The notes below the pieces were generated by a model that made no database searches, was not told where the DNA came from, and saw nothing but the letters and a program-made list of their open reading frames with translations. This document shows, piece by piece, positions 1-9,636 of a DNA stretch of 64,000 bases. The stretch spans positions 62,001 through 126,000 of the forward strand of contig NZ_JABWRD020000003.1 of NCBI RefSeq assembly GCF_014268785.2, given 5' to 3'. Both the position numbers and the translations under genes were made by a program. How positions within the stretch are numbered: the first letter of the stretch is position 1; each line of letters opens with the position of its first letter. The DNA is from Pseudomonas shirazensis. GTDB lineage: Bacteria > Pseudomonadota > Gammaproteobacteria > Pseudomonadales > Pseudomonadaceae.

Positions 1-1
1 C

Positions 2-1230
<1,229 letters not shown>

Positions 1231-1231
<1 letters not shown>

Positions 1232-1818
1232 TGGAAGACCTGCACGGCCTGCTGCCGGGGCAATGGATGGACTCGCTGTGGCTGGGCGCGCAGATTCTGT
1301 TGATCCTCACCGCGGCGTTCATCCTGCAGCGCTTTGTCGGCCGTTGCCTGAGCCGGCTGGGCGAACGCTATCCACTGCCACCAGAATTGCTGGTACCGGT
1401 ACGTGGCGGCCTGCGCTGGCTGATCATGGGCAGTGCTCTGCTGTTTGTGCTGGAGCGTCTTGGCGTCTCGGCCACCGTGCTCTGGACCGCGCTGTCAGGC
1501 TTTGTCGCCGTAGCAGCGGTGGCGTTCTTCGCCATGTGGAGCGTGTTGTCCAACCTGCTCTGCGCCGTGCTGATCTTTACTGTCGGGCCGTTTCGTATCG
1601 GTGACGTCGTCGAGCTGGTGGAAACCCTCGACAAGCCGGGCGTGAAGGGCCGGGTAATTGCGATCAACCTGCTGTTCACCACCCTGATGGAAATGCCCGA
1701 TGCCGGCGGCGCGCTGGTGCAGGTGCCGAATAGCCAGTTCTTCCAGAAGTGCGTACGGCGCTGGCGTGGCACCGAGGTGCCGGGTGTAGCCAAGGATGTC
1801 GCTGTCCAGGCTGACTGA
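1231..1818 (+). CDS. Small MscS-family mechanosensitive channel
   Basis: This 195-residue membrane protein has three hydrophobic segments (about residues 15-35, 60-80 and 85-115). They are followed by the MscS beta domain, recognisable from FRIGDVVELVE and the NLLFTTLMEMPDAGG stretch. MscS channels open under membrane tension and release solutes during hypo-osmotic shock. It is shorter than E. coli MscS (286 residues) and lacks most of the cytoplasmic cage, ending soon after a VPNSQFFQK motif, as in other minimal MscS proteins. The ATG overlaps the stop of the upstream ABC-F gene by one base, so it is expressed from the same message. The family call is secure; the gating properties are not readable from sequence. 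Confidence 0.82.
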
Positions 1819-1918
1819 TGTTAGCCGCACCTGCTGCAATCACACAAAAAACCGCTGGTGATTTCGCCGCCAACCTCTTAGCTTAATGTTTTGCAACATA
1901 TCCGCTATGAGGTGCTAC

Positions 1919-2551
1919 ATGTCGATGGAAACGTGGTTGGCGTTCTTTGCCGCGTGCTGGGTGATCAGCCTGTCGCCGGGGGCGGGGGCGATTGCCTCGA
2001 TGTCCAGCGGCCTGCAGTACGGTTTCTGGCGCGGTTACTGGAACGCCCTGGGCCTGCAACTCGGTCTGCTGCTGCAGATCGCGATCATTGCAGCCGGCGT
2101 CGGCGCCATCCTCGCCGCCTCGTCTACCGCGTTTCAGGTGATCAAGTGGTTCGGCGTGTTCTACCTCGTGTACCTCGCCTACAAGCAATGGCGCGCGCTG
2201 CCTATGGACATGAGCGCCGAGTCGCCGATACGGCCGATCGGCAAGCCGCTGAGCCTGGTGTTCCGTGGTTTTCTGGTCAATGTCAGCAACCCCAAGGCGC
2301 TGGTGTTCATGCTCGCCGTGCTGCCGCAGTTCATCGACCCGCATCAGGCGCTGCTGCCGCAGTACCTGACGATTGCCGCGACCATGGTCTGCGTCGACCT
2401 GCTGGTGATGGCCGGTTACACCGGGCTGGCCTCGCGGGTGCTGCGGCTGCTGCGCACGCCTAAACAGCAGAAGCGCCTGAACCGTACCTTTGCCGGGTTG
2501 TTCGTCGGCGCCGCGGCGTTCCTCGCCACCCTGCGCCGGGCGCCGCTGTGA
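1919..2551 (+). CDS. LysE/RhtB family amino-acid exporter
   Basis: This 210-residue inner-membrane protein has about six hydrophobic helices and the family's N-terminal SPGAGAIASMSSGLQYG signature. A second conserved stretch is GFLVNVSNPKALVFM. RhtB-type proteins export amino acids such as homoserine, threonine or lysine. The start at 1919 was chosen because GAGGTG sits seven bases upstream. An in-frame ATG at 1886 lacks a ribosome binding site and would add 11 poorly conserved residues. About 100 bases separate it from the previous gene, so it probably has its own promoter. The substrate cannot be told from the sequence. Confidence 0.88.
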   Translation: MSMETWLAFFAACWVISLSPGAGAIASMSSGLQYGFWRGYWNALGLQLGLLLQIAIIAAGVGAILAASSTAFQVIKWFGVFYLVYLAYKQWRALPMDMSAESPIRPIGKPLSLVFRGFLVNVSNPKALVFMLAVLPQFIDPHQALLPQYLTIAATMVCVDLLVMAGYTGLASRVLRLLRTPKQQKRLNRTFAGLFVGAAAFLATLRRAPL

Positions 2552-2700
2552 CGCTTGTCGGATAAAAAGTGCAAATTGCTTCGACCTTGAGTGGCCTGGC
2601 TGGTGTCTATCTTTGAGCAAGGTGGCTGCGGCCACCTCATCTCTCACTCAACCAGCGCCGGGCCGGCGTCGTCGACGGCCAGCTTGGCGAGGAGGCACCC

Positions 2701-2943
2701 ATGGAAGCACCGACTCATCAGTTTGCCGAACTGTTCATGCAACTGGGGCTGGACCACGATGCGCAGAGTATCGACCAGTTCATCACCTCGCACTCGCCGC
2801 TGAAAAACGAAATCAAGCTGGTCGATGCGCCGTTCTGGAGCGACTCGCAGCGCGCATTCCTCAAAGAAGCGGTGCTTGAGGACGCCGACTGGGCAATCCC
2901 CTTTGATCAACTCAACGAAGCCCTGCGTCGCCCCCGCAAATAA
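2701..2943 (+). CDS. DUF2789 family protein
   Basis: This 80-residue acidic soluble protein matches the DUF2789 pattern as I remember it. It has an N-terminal PTHxFAELFxQLGL helix, a central DAPFWSDSQRAFLKEA segment and a C-terminal DADWAIPFDQLNEAL segment. No function is established for the family. A strong ribosome binding site (GGAGG) lies seven bases before the ATG. A short perfect hairpin at 2620-2637 lies between this gene and the RhtB-like exporter and could be a weak terminator or leader structure. There is no enzymatic motif. Confidence 0.8.
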   Translation: MEAPTHQFAELFMQLGLDHDAQSIDQFITSHSPLKNEIKLVDAPFWSDSQRAFLKEAVLEDADWAIPFDQLNEALRRPRK

Positions 2944-3010
2944 AGCGCCGAGCGGCACCTGATGGGTTAAGTGGCGTTGCTATGCTGAGGTAAAACAACA
3001 AGGGGATAGC

Positions 3011-3652
3011 GTGATGAAAGATCCCTACGCAGCCGGTTTCTGGTGCCTCCTGGCAATCCTCGGCACCCTGACCACCGGCTACTTCTACGGTATCTGGCAC
3101 ACCCATCAGCTGAACCAGGCCGTGCAGTTTCTGTACGCCGCTGCTGCGGTCACCGCGGCAGCGGCGCTCTGCGGGCTGGCCTGGATCGCCTGGCAGCACT
3201 TGCAGCTGAACAGGCGCGAACTGAGCCAGGGCCATACCCTGGTCACCATCTGGAACACCAAAGTTGCCCTGCGCCGGGTCGAAACCGTGTTCGACCGTTA
3301 TTTCTGGGGCAGTTACTGGCACTCCGGGCGCACCTTCGAAGAGGTCATGGGCGAACTCAAGGGCACGCCGCTAGAGCAAAGCCTGGATGCGCTGAAGTGC
3401 CAATGCCGCGAGCTCGACCGCGAAATCCACGACCCTCATCAGCACTGGCTGGCATTTGCCCGCGACCTTTCCAGCGTGGCCACGGCCATGGCCCGTGAGC
3501 GCTACCAACTGGATCTGGGCGACGGGCCGGTGGCCGGCAAAGGCGGCACGGCAGTGCTCAACCGTGATCTGGAAGTGCTGGTGTACACCTGGTCAGCGCG
3601 CCTGCGCAGCTTCGACCATCAGTTGGACGAGCTGGAAAGCGCCTATCACTGA
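3011..3652 (+). CDS. Uncharacterised two-helix membrane protein
   Basis: I do not recognise this 213-residue protein. It has two N-terminal transmembrane helices (about residues 8-28 and 38-62), so the remaining 150 residues probably face the cytoplasm. That soluble part is charged and helical, with conserved-looking WNTKVALRRVETVFDRYFWG and several cysteines. The start is a GTG directly followed by an ATG at 3014; AGGGGAT upstream could serve either. It converges with the CBS-domain gene, with eight bases between the stops. Membrane location is a fair inference; function is unknown. Confidence 0.7.
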   Translation: MMKDPYAAGFWCLLAILGTLTTGYFYGIWHTHQLNQAVQFLYAAAAVTAAAALCGLAWIAWQHLQLNRRELSQGHTLVTIWNTKVALRRVETVFDRYFWGSYWHSGRTFEEVMGELKGTPLEQSLDALKCQCRELDREIHDPHQHWLAFARDLSSVATAMARERYQLDLGDGPVAGKGGTAVLNRDLEVLVYTWSARLRSFDHQLDELESAYH

Positions 3653-3660
3653 AGCAACCT

Positions 3661-4098
3661 TCACTCGCCGCGAATGTACTGTTGCAGCTGGCTGATCAGG
3701 TTGGCCTGCTCGCTAATGGTTTCCTTGACCAGGTCGCCGATCGACAACAAGCCGAGTAGCTTGCCCTCACTGACCACCGGCAGGTGGCGCAGATGGCGGT
3801 CGGTCATCAGTTGCATGCACTCATCGAGCTTGGTTCTGGGTTCAACCGTGATCACCGCTGCGGTCATGATTTCGGCCACTGTAGTGAACGGCGAAGAGCG
3901 GCCCTTGAGCATCAGCTTGCGCGCATAATCACGTTCGCTGACGATGCCCACCACGCGCTCGTCTTCAACCACCGGCAAGGCGCCGATGTTTTTTTCCGCG
4001 AGCAGCTTCAGCGCCGCCAGCACCGACTCGGTTGGGCCGATGGTGTAGACGGTCTGGTGTTGTGCCTTGCTCTTGAGGATTTCGTCGACGGTTTTCAT
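3661..4098 (-). CDS. Tandem CBS-domain protein
   Basis: This 145-residue protein consists almost wholly of two CBS domains (about residues 8-65 and 75-130). Typical strands are IGALPVVEDERVVGIVSERD and LRHLPVVSEGKLLGLLSIGD. Paired CBS domains bind adenine nucleotides or related ligands and usually regulate a partner protein; here the domain pair stands alone. The chosen ATG starts MKTVDEILKSK, the usual beginning of these small proteins. The frame stays open for another 350 bases upstream, but that part is low-complexity and contains no CBS sequence. The ligand and partner are not evident. Confidence 0.88.
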   Translation of the reverse strand: MKTVDEILKSKAQHQTVYTIGPTESVLAALKLLAEKNIGALPVVEDERVVGIVSERDYARKLMLKGRSSPFTTVAEIMTAAVITVEPRTKLDECMQLMTDRHLRHLPVVSEGKLLGLLSIGDLVKETISEQANLISQLQQYIRGE

Positions 4099-4210
4099 GC
4101 AGGCCTCGGTGCGCGAATGGGGGATGCTCAGGTAAATAAAGCATCCGCCAAGGCGCCTTGCACGGCAACGCGGAAAACGGCATGGACTCGATTGAAAAAC
4201 GTCATGGCTG

Positions 4211-4239
4211 CAAACGGGCGTACGGCGTGCGCCCGTTTG
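4211..4239 (-). terminator. Stem-loop after the srf/tag-like operon
   Basis: This is a perfect ten-base inverted repeat (CAAACGGGCG / CGCCCGTTTG) with a nine-base loop, beginning four bases after the stop of the last gene in the long minus-strand operon. On the minus strand it is followed about ten bases later by GTTTTTC. The stem is convincing but the T-run is short and displaced, so it may end transcription weakly or simply stabilise the 3' end. Confidence 0.55.
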
Positions 4240-4243
4240 CGCT

Positions 4244-5527
4244 TCAGCAGCCGTTGCCCTGCGAGACTTCGCGGCTGGCTTGTTCCAACGCGGCGGCCAC
4301 CGCAGCTGCATCATCAGCGGTATACACCCGCCCGCCAGTATTGCTGGCGGCGCAGTTGGAGCCGGTGCTGGCACTGATGTTGACGATGTTGATCCGCAGC
4401 CGTGGCTGGTTCTGGGCGATCTGCTCGGAGACTTTGCAGATGCTGGTGCCACAGCTGTCGCGGCCGTCGACGAACATCACGATGACGCCATCGCGCTCAC
4501 GCCCGTCCATGCTGGCCGCTGCCGCCTCCAGGCTGATCCCAAGGCCAGTGCCACCGCGTGCATTGAGCCCGGCGATACGCTCGATCAGGTCGCTGCGCTG
4601 ATCGCGGGCGAACACGCCGTGGTCGATCGGCGAGTTGCAGCCGTTGAAGGTCACCAGACGCATCGCCACCTTGGGGTCGAGGTCTTCGATGACCGCGCCC
4701 AAGGCCGTCTTGGCCACGCTCAGGCGAGTCGTCGGTGGGGCCTTGCCCGACGGCAGATACTGCTCGACCACCGGGATCTTCGCCAGCAGGCTGATGTACC
4801 ACGGGTCGTCTGCGCGCTTGACGCGGATGCGCTCGTTCATCGAGCCGGAGGTATCCAGCACCACGGCGAACTCCGAAGCCTGAAAGCCAGCGCCTGGGGT
4901 GCACATGGCGCTGTGATCGGCCTGCCAGCGCGCCCACAGCATTGGCCAGTTCAACCACAGCGCATAGAGCAACGCCAGCAGCAGGCCGAACAGCAGCCAT
5001 GGCCACAGCCGCAGGCGCCGCGCAGGTACGGCCCTGGGCGGTGGTGCAGGCCTGGGCTGCGGGGCCGGCCTGGCTGCGGGCGGCGCCGGCTTGGGTGCTG
5101 GTGCAGGCGGTGGCGGCGGCGTTGGCGCGGCCACCGGCACGGTCTGCCCCCAGCGGATCACCAACGGCTCGCCGTTGATGCTGTAGAGGTTGCCCAGATC
5201 AGGCGGCGCGATCAGGCTGCGCAGGGCGCCTGCTGCCTGGGTCTGACCACGCTGCTGCAGCTCGTTGGCCAACTGACCGACTGCGGCCTGGCGCTCTTCA
5301 TAGCGTTGTAGCAGCGCTGCCTGCTGGTCGCGGCCCAGCTCGGCATACACATGCGGCTGGCCTTCCAGCGGCGACCACCACTCCAGCACACCGTCACGCC
5401 CCTGGCGGGGAATGGCATATAGATGAGCAATGGCCGGCGGGAAGTGCTGGCGGATCAACGCTACCCGCTGCTCGAGTGCAGCGGCGGCGTCCTGGCTGGC
5501 GTGGCTGTCGCGAATTACCCGTTGCAT
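4244..5527 (-). CDS. Bitopic membrane protein with periplasmic vWA domain (paralog 2)
   Basis: This 427-residue protein is the last gene of the operon. Residues 1-128 form a probable cytoplasmic module with landmarks LEWWSPLEGQP and LYSINGEPLVIRWG. A proline/alanine-rich linker (130-170) leads to one transmembrane helix (about 174-194). A von Willebrand A domain follows (219-420), with an intact MIDAS metal site DTSGSM and a later MFVDGRDSC. It is a diverged tandem copy of the preceding gene, eight bases upstream. The N-terminal module is also recognisable in SrfA. vWA domains bind protein ligands through a metal ion, so a periplasmic ligand-sensing or assembly role is plausible but inferred. 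Extra cysteines in the vWA part fit a periplasmic location. Confidence 0.8.
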   Translation of the reverse strand: MQRVIRDSHASQDAAAALEQRVALIRQHFPPAIAHLYAIPRQGRDGVLEWWSPLEGQPHVYAELGRDQQAALLQRYEERQAAVGQLANELQQRGQTQAAGALRSLIAPPDLGNLYSINGEPLVIRWGQTVPVAAPTPPPPPAPAPKPAPPAARPAPQPRPAPPPRAVPARRLRLWPWLLFGLLLALLYALWLNWPMLWARWQADHSAMCTPGAGFQASEFAVVLDTSGSMNERIRVKRADDPWYISLLAKIPVVEQYLPSGKAPPTTRLSVAKTALGAVIEDLDPKVAMRLVTFNGCNSPIDHGVFARDQRSDLIERIAGLNARGGTGLGISLEAAAASMDGRERDGVIVMFVDGRDSCGTSICKVSEQIAQNQPRLRINIVNISASTGSNCAASNTGGRVYTADDAAAVAAALEQASREVSQGNGC

Positions 5528-5535
5528 CGCTCGTC

Positions 5536-6765
5536 CTAGTTGCAGTTGTTGCTGCTGGAAACTTCCTGGCTCGCCTGTTTCAGCGCGGCCGCCACTTGCA
5601 CGGCGTTATCGCCGCTGTAGACCCGGCCGCCGGTGCTGTCGGCAATGCAGTTGGCCAGGCTGTTGTTGCTGATATTGACCAGATTGACCCGCAGCCGCGG
5701 CTGCTCCTGGGCGATGCGCTGAGCGACTGCACAGACATCCTCGCCACAGCCATCGGCGCCGTCGACGAACATCACGATCACGCCATCGCGGTCGCGGCCG
5801 TTCATGCTTTTTGCGGCAAGGTCGAGGCTGGCGCTCAAGGCGGTGCCGTCATTCGGCACCAGACCCTCGATGCCGCTGATCAGCGCCGGGCGCTGGGCCG
5901 GGGTGAACAGACCATGGTCGAGCGGCGCTCGGCAGCCGTCGAAGGTGATGAAGCGCGTGTCGATGGCCGGGTGCAGATCATCGACCATCTGCTTGAGGCT
6001 CTGCTTGGCGACATCGATGCGTACCGGCGCGCGGGTAACCTCGGCGACTCGCGCCTGGTCGATGGCGGGGTCGGCGATGTTCTGGAAGAACCACTGCTCG
6101 TCCTCCGCCGTCGCTGCGACGCTCAGTAGCATCGAACCGGAGGTATCCAGCACCACCGAGAACTCCGGGGGCAGCGCCTGATCATCTTTCATGCAGGCAA
6201 ATTTGGCCGGCTCGCGCTGTTCATACCAGCGTTGCAGGTACGGCCAGCCAAACCACAAGGCCAGGGCCAGCAGCAACAGGCCAAGCAGGGGCAGCAGGAA
6301 CCACGGCAACCAGATCCAGCGGCGCGGGCGCGGTACGGGCACTGGCGCTGCCGCCACCGGTGCTGGCTTGACCGGCGCCGGCTGCGCCCAGCGCACCAGC
6401 AACGGGTCGCCGTTGACGCTGTACAGGTGCTCGAGGTTGGCCGGGCCGATCAGCGCGCGCAGCACGCTCGCCTCCTGCTCCTGGCCGCGTTCCTTCAGCT
6501 CGCCGACCAACTGGCGCAGGGCGTCCTGGCGCTGCTCATAGACGCGCAGCAAGGTGGTCTGCTGCTCGCTGGTAAGGTCGTGATAGCGCTGCGGCTGGCC
6601 TTCCAGCGGCGACCACCATTCACGCACACCGTCCTGGCCGGTGCGCGGGGTGGCGTACAGATTAGCGATGCTGGCCGGGAAGTGCCTGACGATGATCGCC
6701 ATGGCCTGTTCCAACACCCGCGGATCGTCCTGCGCGGGTCGGGTATCGCGGGTGACCCGCTGCAT
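5536..6765 (-). CDS. Bitopic membrane protein with periplasmic vWA domain (paralog 1)
   Basis: This 409-residue paralog of the next gene has the same four-part plan. A cytoplasmic module (1-128, with REWWSPLEGQP and LYSVNGDPLLVRWAQ) is followed by a short proline linker. Then come one membrane helix (about 150-174) and a vWA domain (about 201-405) with MIDAS DTSGSM and MFVDGADGCGEDVC. Identity with the neighbour is highest at both ends, while the membrane part and linker have diverged. AGGATA lies before the ATG. It follows the coiled-coil lipoprotein gene by 45 bases. Membership in the srf/tag-like operon is clear from spacing and strand; the molecular role is inferred only from the vWA fold. 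Confidence 0.8.
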   Translation of the reverse strand: MQRVTRDTRPAQDDPRVLEQAMAIIVRHFPASIANLYATPRTGQDGVREWWSPLEGQPQRYHDLTSEQQTTLLRVYEQRQDALRQLVGELKERGQEQEASVLRALIGPANLEHLYSVNGDPLLVRWAQPAPVKPAPVAAAPVPVPRPRRWIWLPWFLLPLLGLLLLALALWFGWPYLQRWYEQREPAKFACMKDDQALPPEFSVVLDTSGSMLLSVAATAEDEQWFFQNIADPAIDQARVAEVTRAPVRIDVAKQSLKQMVDDLHPAIDTRFITFDGCRAPLDHGLFTPAQRPALISGIEGLVPNDGTALSASLDLAAKSMNGRDRDGVIVMFVDGADGCGEDVCAVAQRIAQEQPRLRVNLVNISNNSLANCIADSTGGRVYSGDNAVQVAAALKQASQEVSSSNNCN

Positions 6766-6810
6766 GTGGATATCCTGAAAAAGGATCGGCAGCCGCAGCT
6801 GCCGAAGGGC

Positions 6811-7314
6811 TTACTCGTAACCCAGGCTCAGCTGCAAACGGCTGACCTGTTGCTGCAGGGCCTTGAGCTCCTGCTTGCGCGCTTCGACCTGCGCGCTGCT
6901 GGCGTTCTGCATTGGCGCTGCCTGGCGGTTCTTCAGCTGTTGCTCGAGGCTGGCGATCTGCTGCTGCACTTCCTGCTTGTTGCCATGGCGGCTCTTGAGC
7001 GTGGCCAGCAGCCCGTTCAGGGATTTCTCCAGGTTGGCCTGCTGGCGTTGCTGGCCGGCCAAGTCCTGGCGGGTCGAGCTCTGCAGGGCGCTGAGCTCGC
7101 TGAACACCTGATTGAACTGGCGGTTCTGCTCCTGCGCGGTGACCAACTGCTGCTCGCTGTTGCGCACGCCTTCGGCATAGCCGCCGCCGTAGTCGCAATT
7201 GAGCTTGCTGACCAGGCTGGTGCTATTGTCGGTAGCGTTGCACTGCGAGGCAGTGGTGGCGCAACCGCCGAGGCTGGCGAGCAGGGCAAGGCCCAGGCAA
7301 TGACGAAGTGACAT
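6811..7314 (-). CDS. Small coiled-coil lipoprotein
   Basis: This 167-residue lipoprotein has a type II signal peptide ending in the lipobox LGGC (Cys18). Most of the mature protein is a predicted coiled coil very rich in Q, L, E and S (about residues 50-165). There is no aspartate directly after the cysteine, so sorting to the outer membrane is expected. AAGGAAC lies before the ATG. It lies ten bases from the larger lipoprotein gene upstream, which has a similar signal and coiled-coil layout. The two may form an envelope heteromer. I know no named family for it. Confidence 0.75.
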   Translation of the reverse strand: MSLRHCLGLALLASLGGCATTASQCNATDNSTSLVSKLNCDYGGGYAEGVRNSEQQLVTAQEQNRQFNQVFSELSALQSSTRQDLAGQQRQQANLEKSLNGLLATLKSRHGNKQEVQQQIASLEQQLKNRQAAPMQNASSAQVEARKQELKALQQQVSRLQLSLGYE

Positions 7315-7324
7315 GGGCTGTTCC

Positions 7325-8065
7325 TTAACCGAGGGTAATCGCGGAGCGCTGGTTGTAGAGGCCGTCGACCTCCTGCTGCAGGGCGACGACTTTGTTGTTC
7401 ATCTTGGCGATCTCGGCCTCGACCTTTTGCACTTCGGCCGGGCTGGCACCACCGTCACGCTCGAGTTTGGCGACCTTCTCGAACTCGGTGACGCGGCTTT
7501 TCATGTTGCCCAGGTCTTTGCGCATCAGGCCGATGTTGGTATCGACATTGGCGATCTCCTGCTGCGCCTTGGCCTTGTCGACAGTCTTGGCCTTGATGCT
7601 CTTCTGGATGTCGGCAATCTGCTGTTTGTCGTCGGCAATCACCCGCTGCAGGGTGTTGCTGCGCTCGACCACCTTGGCGTTTTCTTTCTGCACTTCGCCG
7701 GTCATCGCGTTCAACCGCTGGGTAGTGTCAGCGTACTGCGTGCGGCGCTGGTCGAGGTAGTAGTTGGCGCCCATGGCCACACCGCAGGCGGCAACCCCGG
7801 CGATCACCGCGCAGGCAGCCTTGTTGCCCGAGTTGGACAGTACGCAGGCGAGCACGCCGGCACCGGCGGCCACGGCGCAGGCCTGGTATCCCGAAGTGCT
7901 GAAGAACTTGGCGTCGGCGCCCGAGGTCAGGCGCGGGTCGGCCTTGCCGCCGCCGCTGTCACCAAGCATCGAGCTGCCGGTACTGGCGCAGCCGGTCAGG
8001 ACCAGGCAGGCGGCCATCATCAGGCTCATCCAGGAGCTGCTACGAGCGGTTTTTCTGTGCATCAC
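7325..8065 (-). CDS. TagQ-like outer-membrane lipoprotein
   Basis: This 246-residue lipoprotein has lipobox LTGC followed by AST, which predicts outer-membrane sorting. A glycine/alanine-rich hydrophobic stretch (about residues 60-105, glycine-zipper-like, with four cysteines) precedes a long coiled coil (110-240). The start is GTG with ATG as the next codon; AAGGAAG is seven bases before the GTG. It directly follows the tagR-like gene, the position tagQ holds in the P. aeruginosa H1-T6SS cluster. There TagQ is the lipoprotein that holds TagR at the outer membrane. The TagQ assignment rests on position, lipobox and coiled coil rather than a clear sequence signature. Confidence 0.65.
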   Translation of the reverse strand: MMHRKTARSSSWMSLMMAACLVLTGCASTGSSMLGDSGGGKADPRLTSGADAKFFSTSGYQACAVAAGAGVLACVLSNSGNKAACAVIAGVAACGVAMGANYYLDQRRTQYADTTQRLNAMTGEVQKENAKVVERSNTLQRVIADDKQQIADIQKSIKAKTVDKAKAQQEIANVDTNIGLMRKDLGNMKSRVTEFEKVAKLERDGGASPAEVQKVEAEIAKMNNKVVALQQEVDGLYNQRSAITLG

Positions 8066-8085
8066 GATTACGCTTCCTTGTGGTG

Positions 8086-9636
8086 TCAGTGGGCGACGGC
8101 TTTGCAGCTGTTCAGCCAGGCGTTGGTATCAATTTTCTGCGACTTGAGGAACGACACCTGGTTGGCCCAATGGGCGCGCAGGTACGGCGTCAGTTCCTTG
8201 AGATTGTTGTTGGCCGTAAGCACCCCTTCGAGCACCGGCACCTGCGCTTCGAGCAGGCTCTTGCCATACAGCGAGCCGGATTCGACCAGCGAGCTTGCGT
8301 AGTAACGGCTGAGCTTGTGCAGGCGCGCACTTTGCTCGTCGAGCTTGCTCTTGCGCATGCCGCAGGTCGGGTCTTCTTCGCCGGCCTTGCAGTTGGCGGC
8401 GTAGTTTTTCTGCAGAAAGTCCAGGTACTGGCCGTCGTCGAGCATCTTGGTGCAAAGGAACGCACCCAGGTTGAGGCTGGCGCGAATCGCTTGGTCGCGG
8501 GCTTCCTGTTGCTGCTGGTTGCTCGCGCGCAGCTGGTTTTCGACGGTTTTCAACTGACCCTTGAGGGCCTCGTCCTGCACGCTCGAGGCCAGCGCTTCGA
8601 GGGCCTTGACCGTGCCTTTTTCCTTGCTGTCGGCGGCCGGCTGGTCGTTACCCAGGCTGCTCCAGCTCTTCTCGATGGCCTTGACCCGTTCGCGTGAGGT
8701 CAGGGTCGGCGATACCAGCGCCAGGCGCATGCCGTTGGTTTTTTTGGTCACCGCGCCTTCGGCGTTGTAGTAGGGCTCTTCCTGACGCAGGGCAGTGCGC
8801 AGCTCGGCTTCGCTGGTCAGGTAGTTGCCGCCACGCACTACGTAGCCGCCGGCCTGGCCGTGCTGGCGGTCGAGTTTGTTCAGGCGGAACGGTTCGAACA
8901 TCATCTCGCTGGCGTTGCCGAGCATGTCATGCAGGCCCAGCGGATTGGGCTTGAGCAGGCCGCTCAACTGCAGCTGGCCGTTGGCCGATTGCGCACCGGC
9001 AAACCATTCATGGGCGTTCAGGCCATCGGCCATCGGGTAACGAATGTCGCGGAATTCGGCGGTGCTGACCTGCAATCCGCCGCGTGCGGCAAACTCCCAC
9101 TCGACTTCGGTCGGCAGGCGCACGAAGCCCTGCGCGCCGTCTTCGCGGGGCAGCTTGTCAGCAGCATTGGCTCGCAACCAGCGGTTGTACTTGTCGGCGG
9201 CCTGCAAGGCGTCCAGCCAGCTGATCGAGACCACCGGCAGGCGCTGTTTGTTGGACGGCGTCGGGCAGGTTTCGTCGGTCAGGGCGCGGTATTGCAGCTG
9301 GCTCATCTCGTACTTGGCCAGCAGGTAATAGCGCGACTTGTCGCCCTTGGCGCTGGTGAAGCTGCCGGCGATAAAGGCTGGCCGGGTCTGCTCGACATAG
9401 CCGTACTCGGCGCTGTCGGCGCCGATATTGATCGGGTAGTCGTCGAGCGGCCCGGCCACCGGGATCAGTACCTTGCGAAACACCATTGCGCCGTCACAGG
9501 GCATCGGTAGCACGACATCGTCGGCATCGGCCATGGGATTGTAGAATTTCTCGTCCCAGCTCGCTGCCGCGGCGTCCAGGGCGAAGCCAAGCGCGAGGGG
9601 CGCCAGGGCCAGGCGAGCAAAGGTTTTACAGTTCAC
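8086..9636 (-). CDS. TagR-like periplasmic protein with FGE-sulfatase (SUMF1) domain
   Basis: This 516-residue exported protein has a signal peptide (about residues 1-25, cleaved near AAA-SW). A SUMF1/formylglycine-generating-enzyme fold spans about 50-310 and is marked by RLPTEVEWEFAARGG, LGLHDMLGNASEMM and YVVRGGNYL. Where true FGEs carry their copper-binding cysteine pair after the RGG motif, this protein reads NYLTSEAELR, so it is unlikely to be an enzyme. A helical C-terminal region (310-516) follows. TagR in P. aeruginosa has this domain and promotes PpkA activation in the periplasm. The start is GTG with GGAGAG upstream, and it overlaps the permease stop by 11 bases. Confidence 0.8.
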   Translation of the reverse strand: MNCKTFARLALAPLALGFALDAAAASWDEKFYNPMADADDVVLPMPCDGAMVFRKVLIPVAGPLDDYPINIGADSAEYGYVEQTRPAFIAGSFTSAKGDKSRYYLLAKYEMSQLQYRALTDETCPTPSNKQRLPVVSISWLDALQAADKYNRWLRANAADKLPREDGAQGFVRLPTEVEWEFAARGGLQVSTAEFRDIRYPMADGLNAHEWFAGAQSANGQLQLSGLLKPNPLGLHDMLGNASEMMFEPFRLNKLDRQHGQAGGYVVRGGNYLTSEAELRTALRQEEPYYNAEGAVTKKTNGMRLALVSPTLTSRERVKAIEKSWSSLGNDQPAADSKEKGTVKALEALASSVQDEALKGQLKTVENQLRASNQQQQEARDQAIRASLNLGAFLCTKMLDDGQYLDFLQKNYAANCKAGEEDPTCGMRKSKLDEQSARLHKLSRYYASSLVESGSLYGKSLLEAQVPVLEGVLTANNNLKELTPYLRAHWANQVSFLKSQKIDTNAWLNSCKAVAH

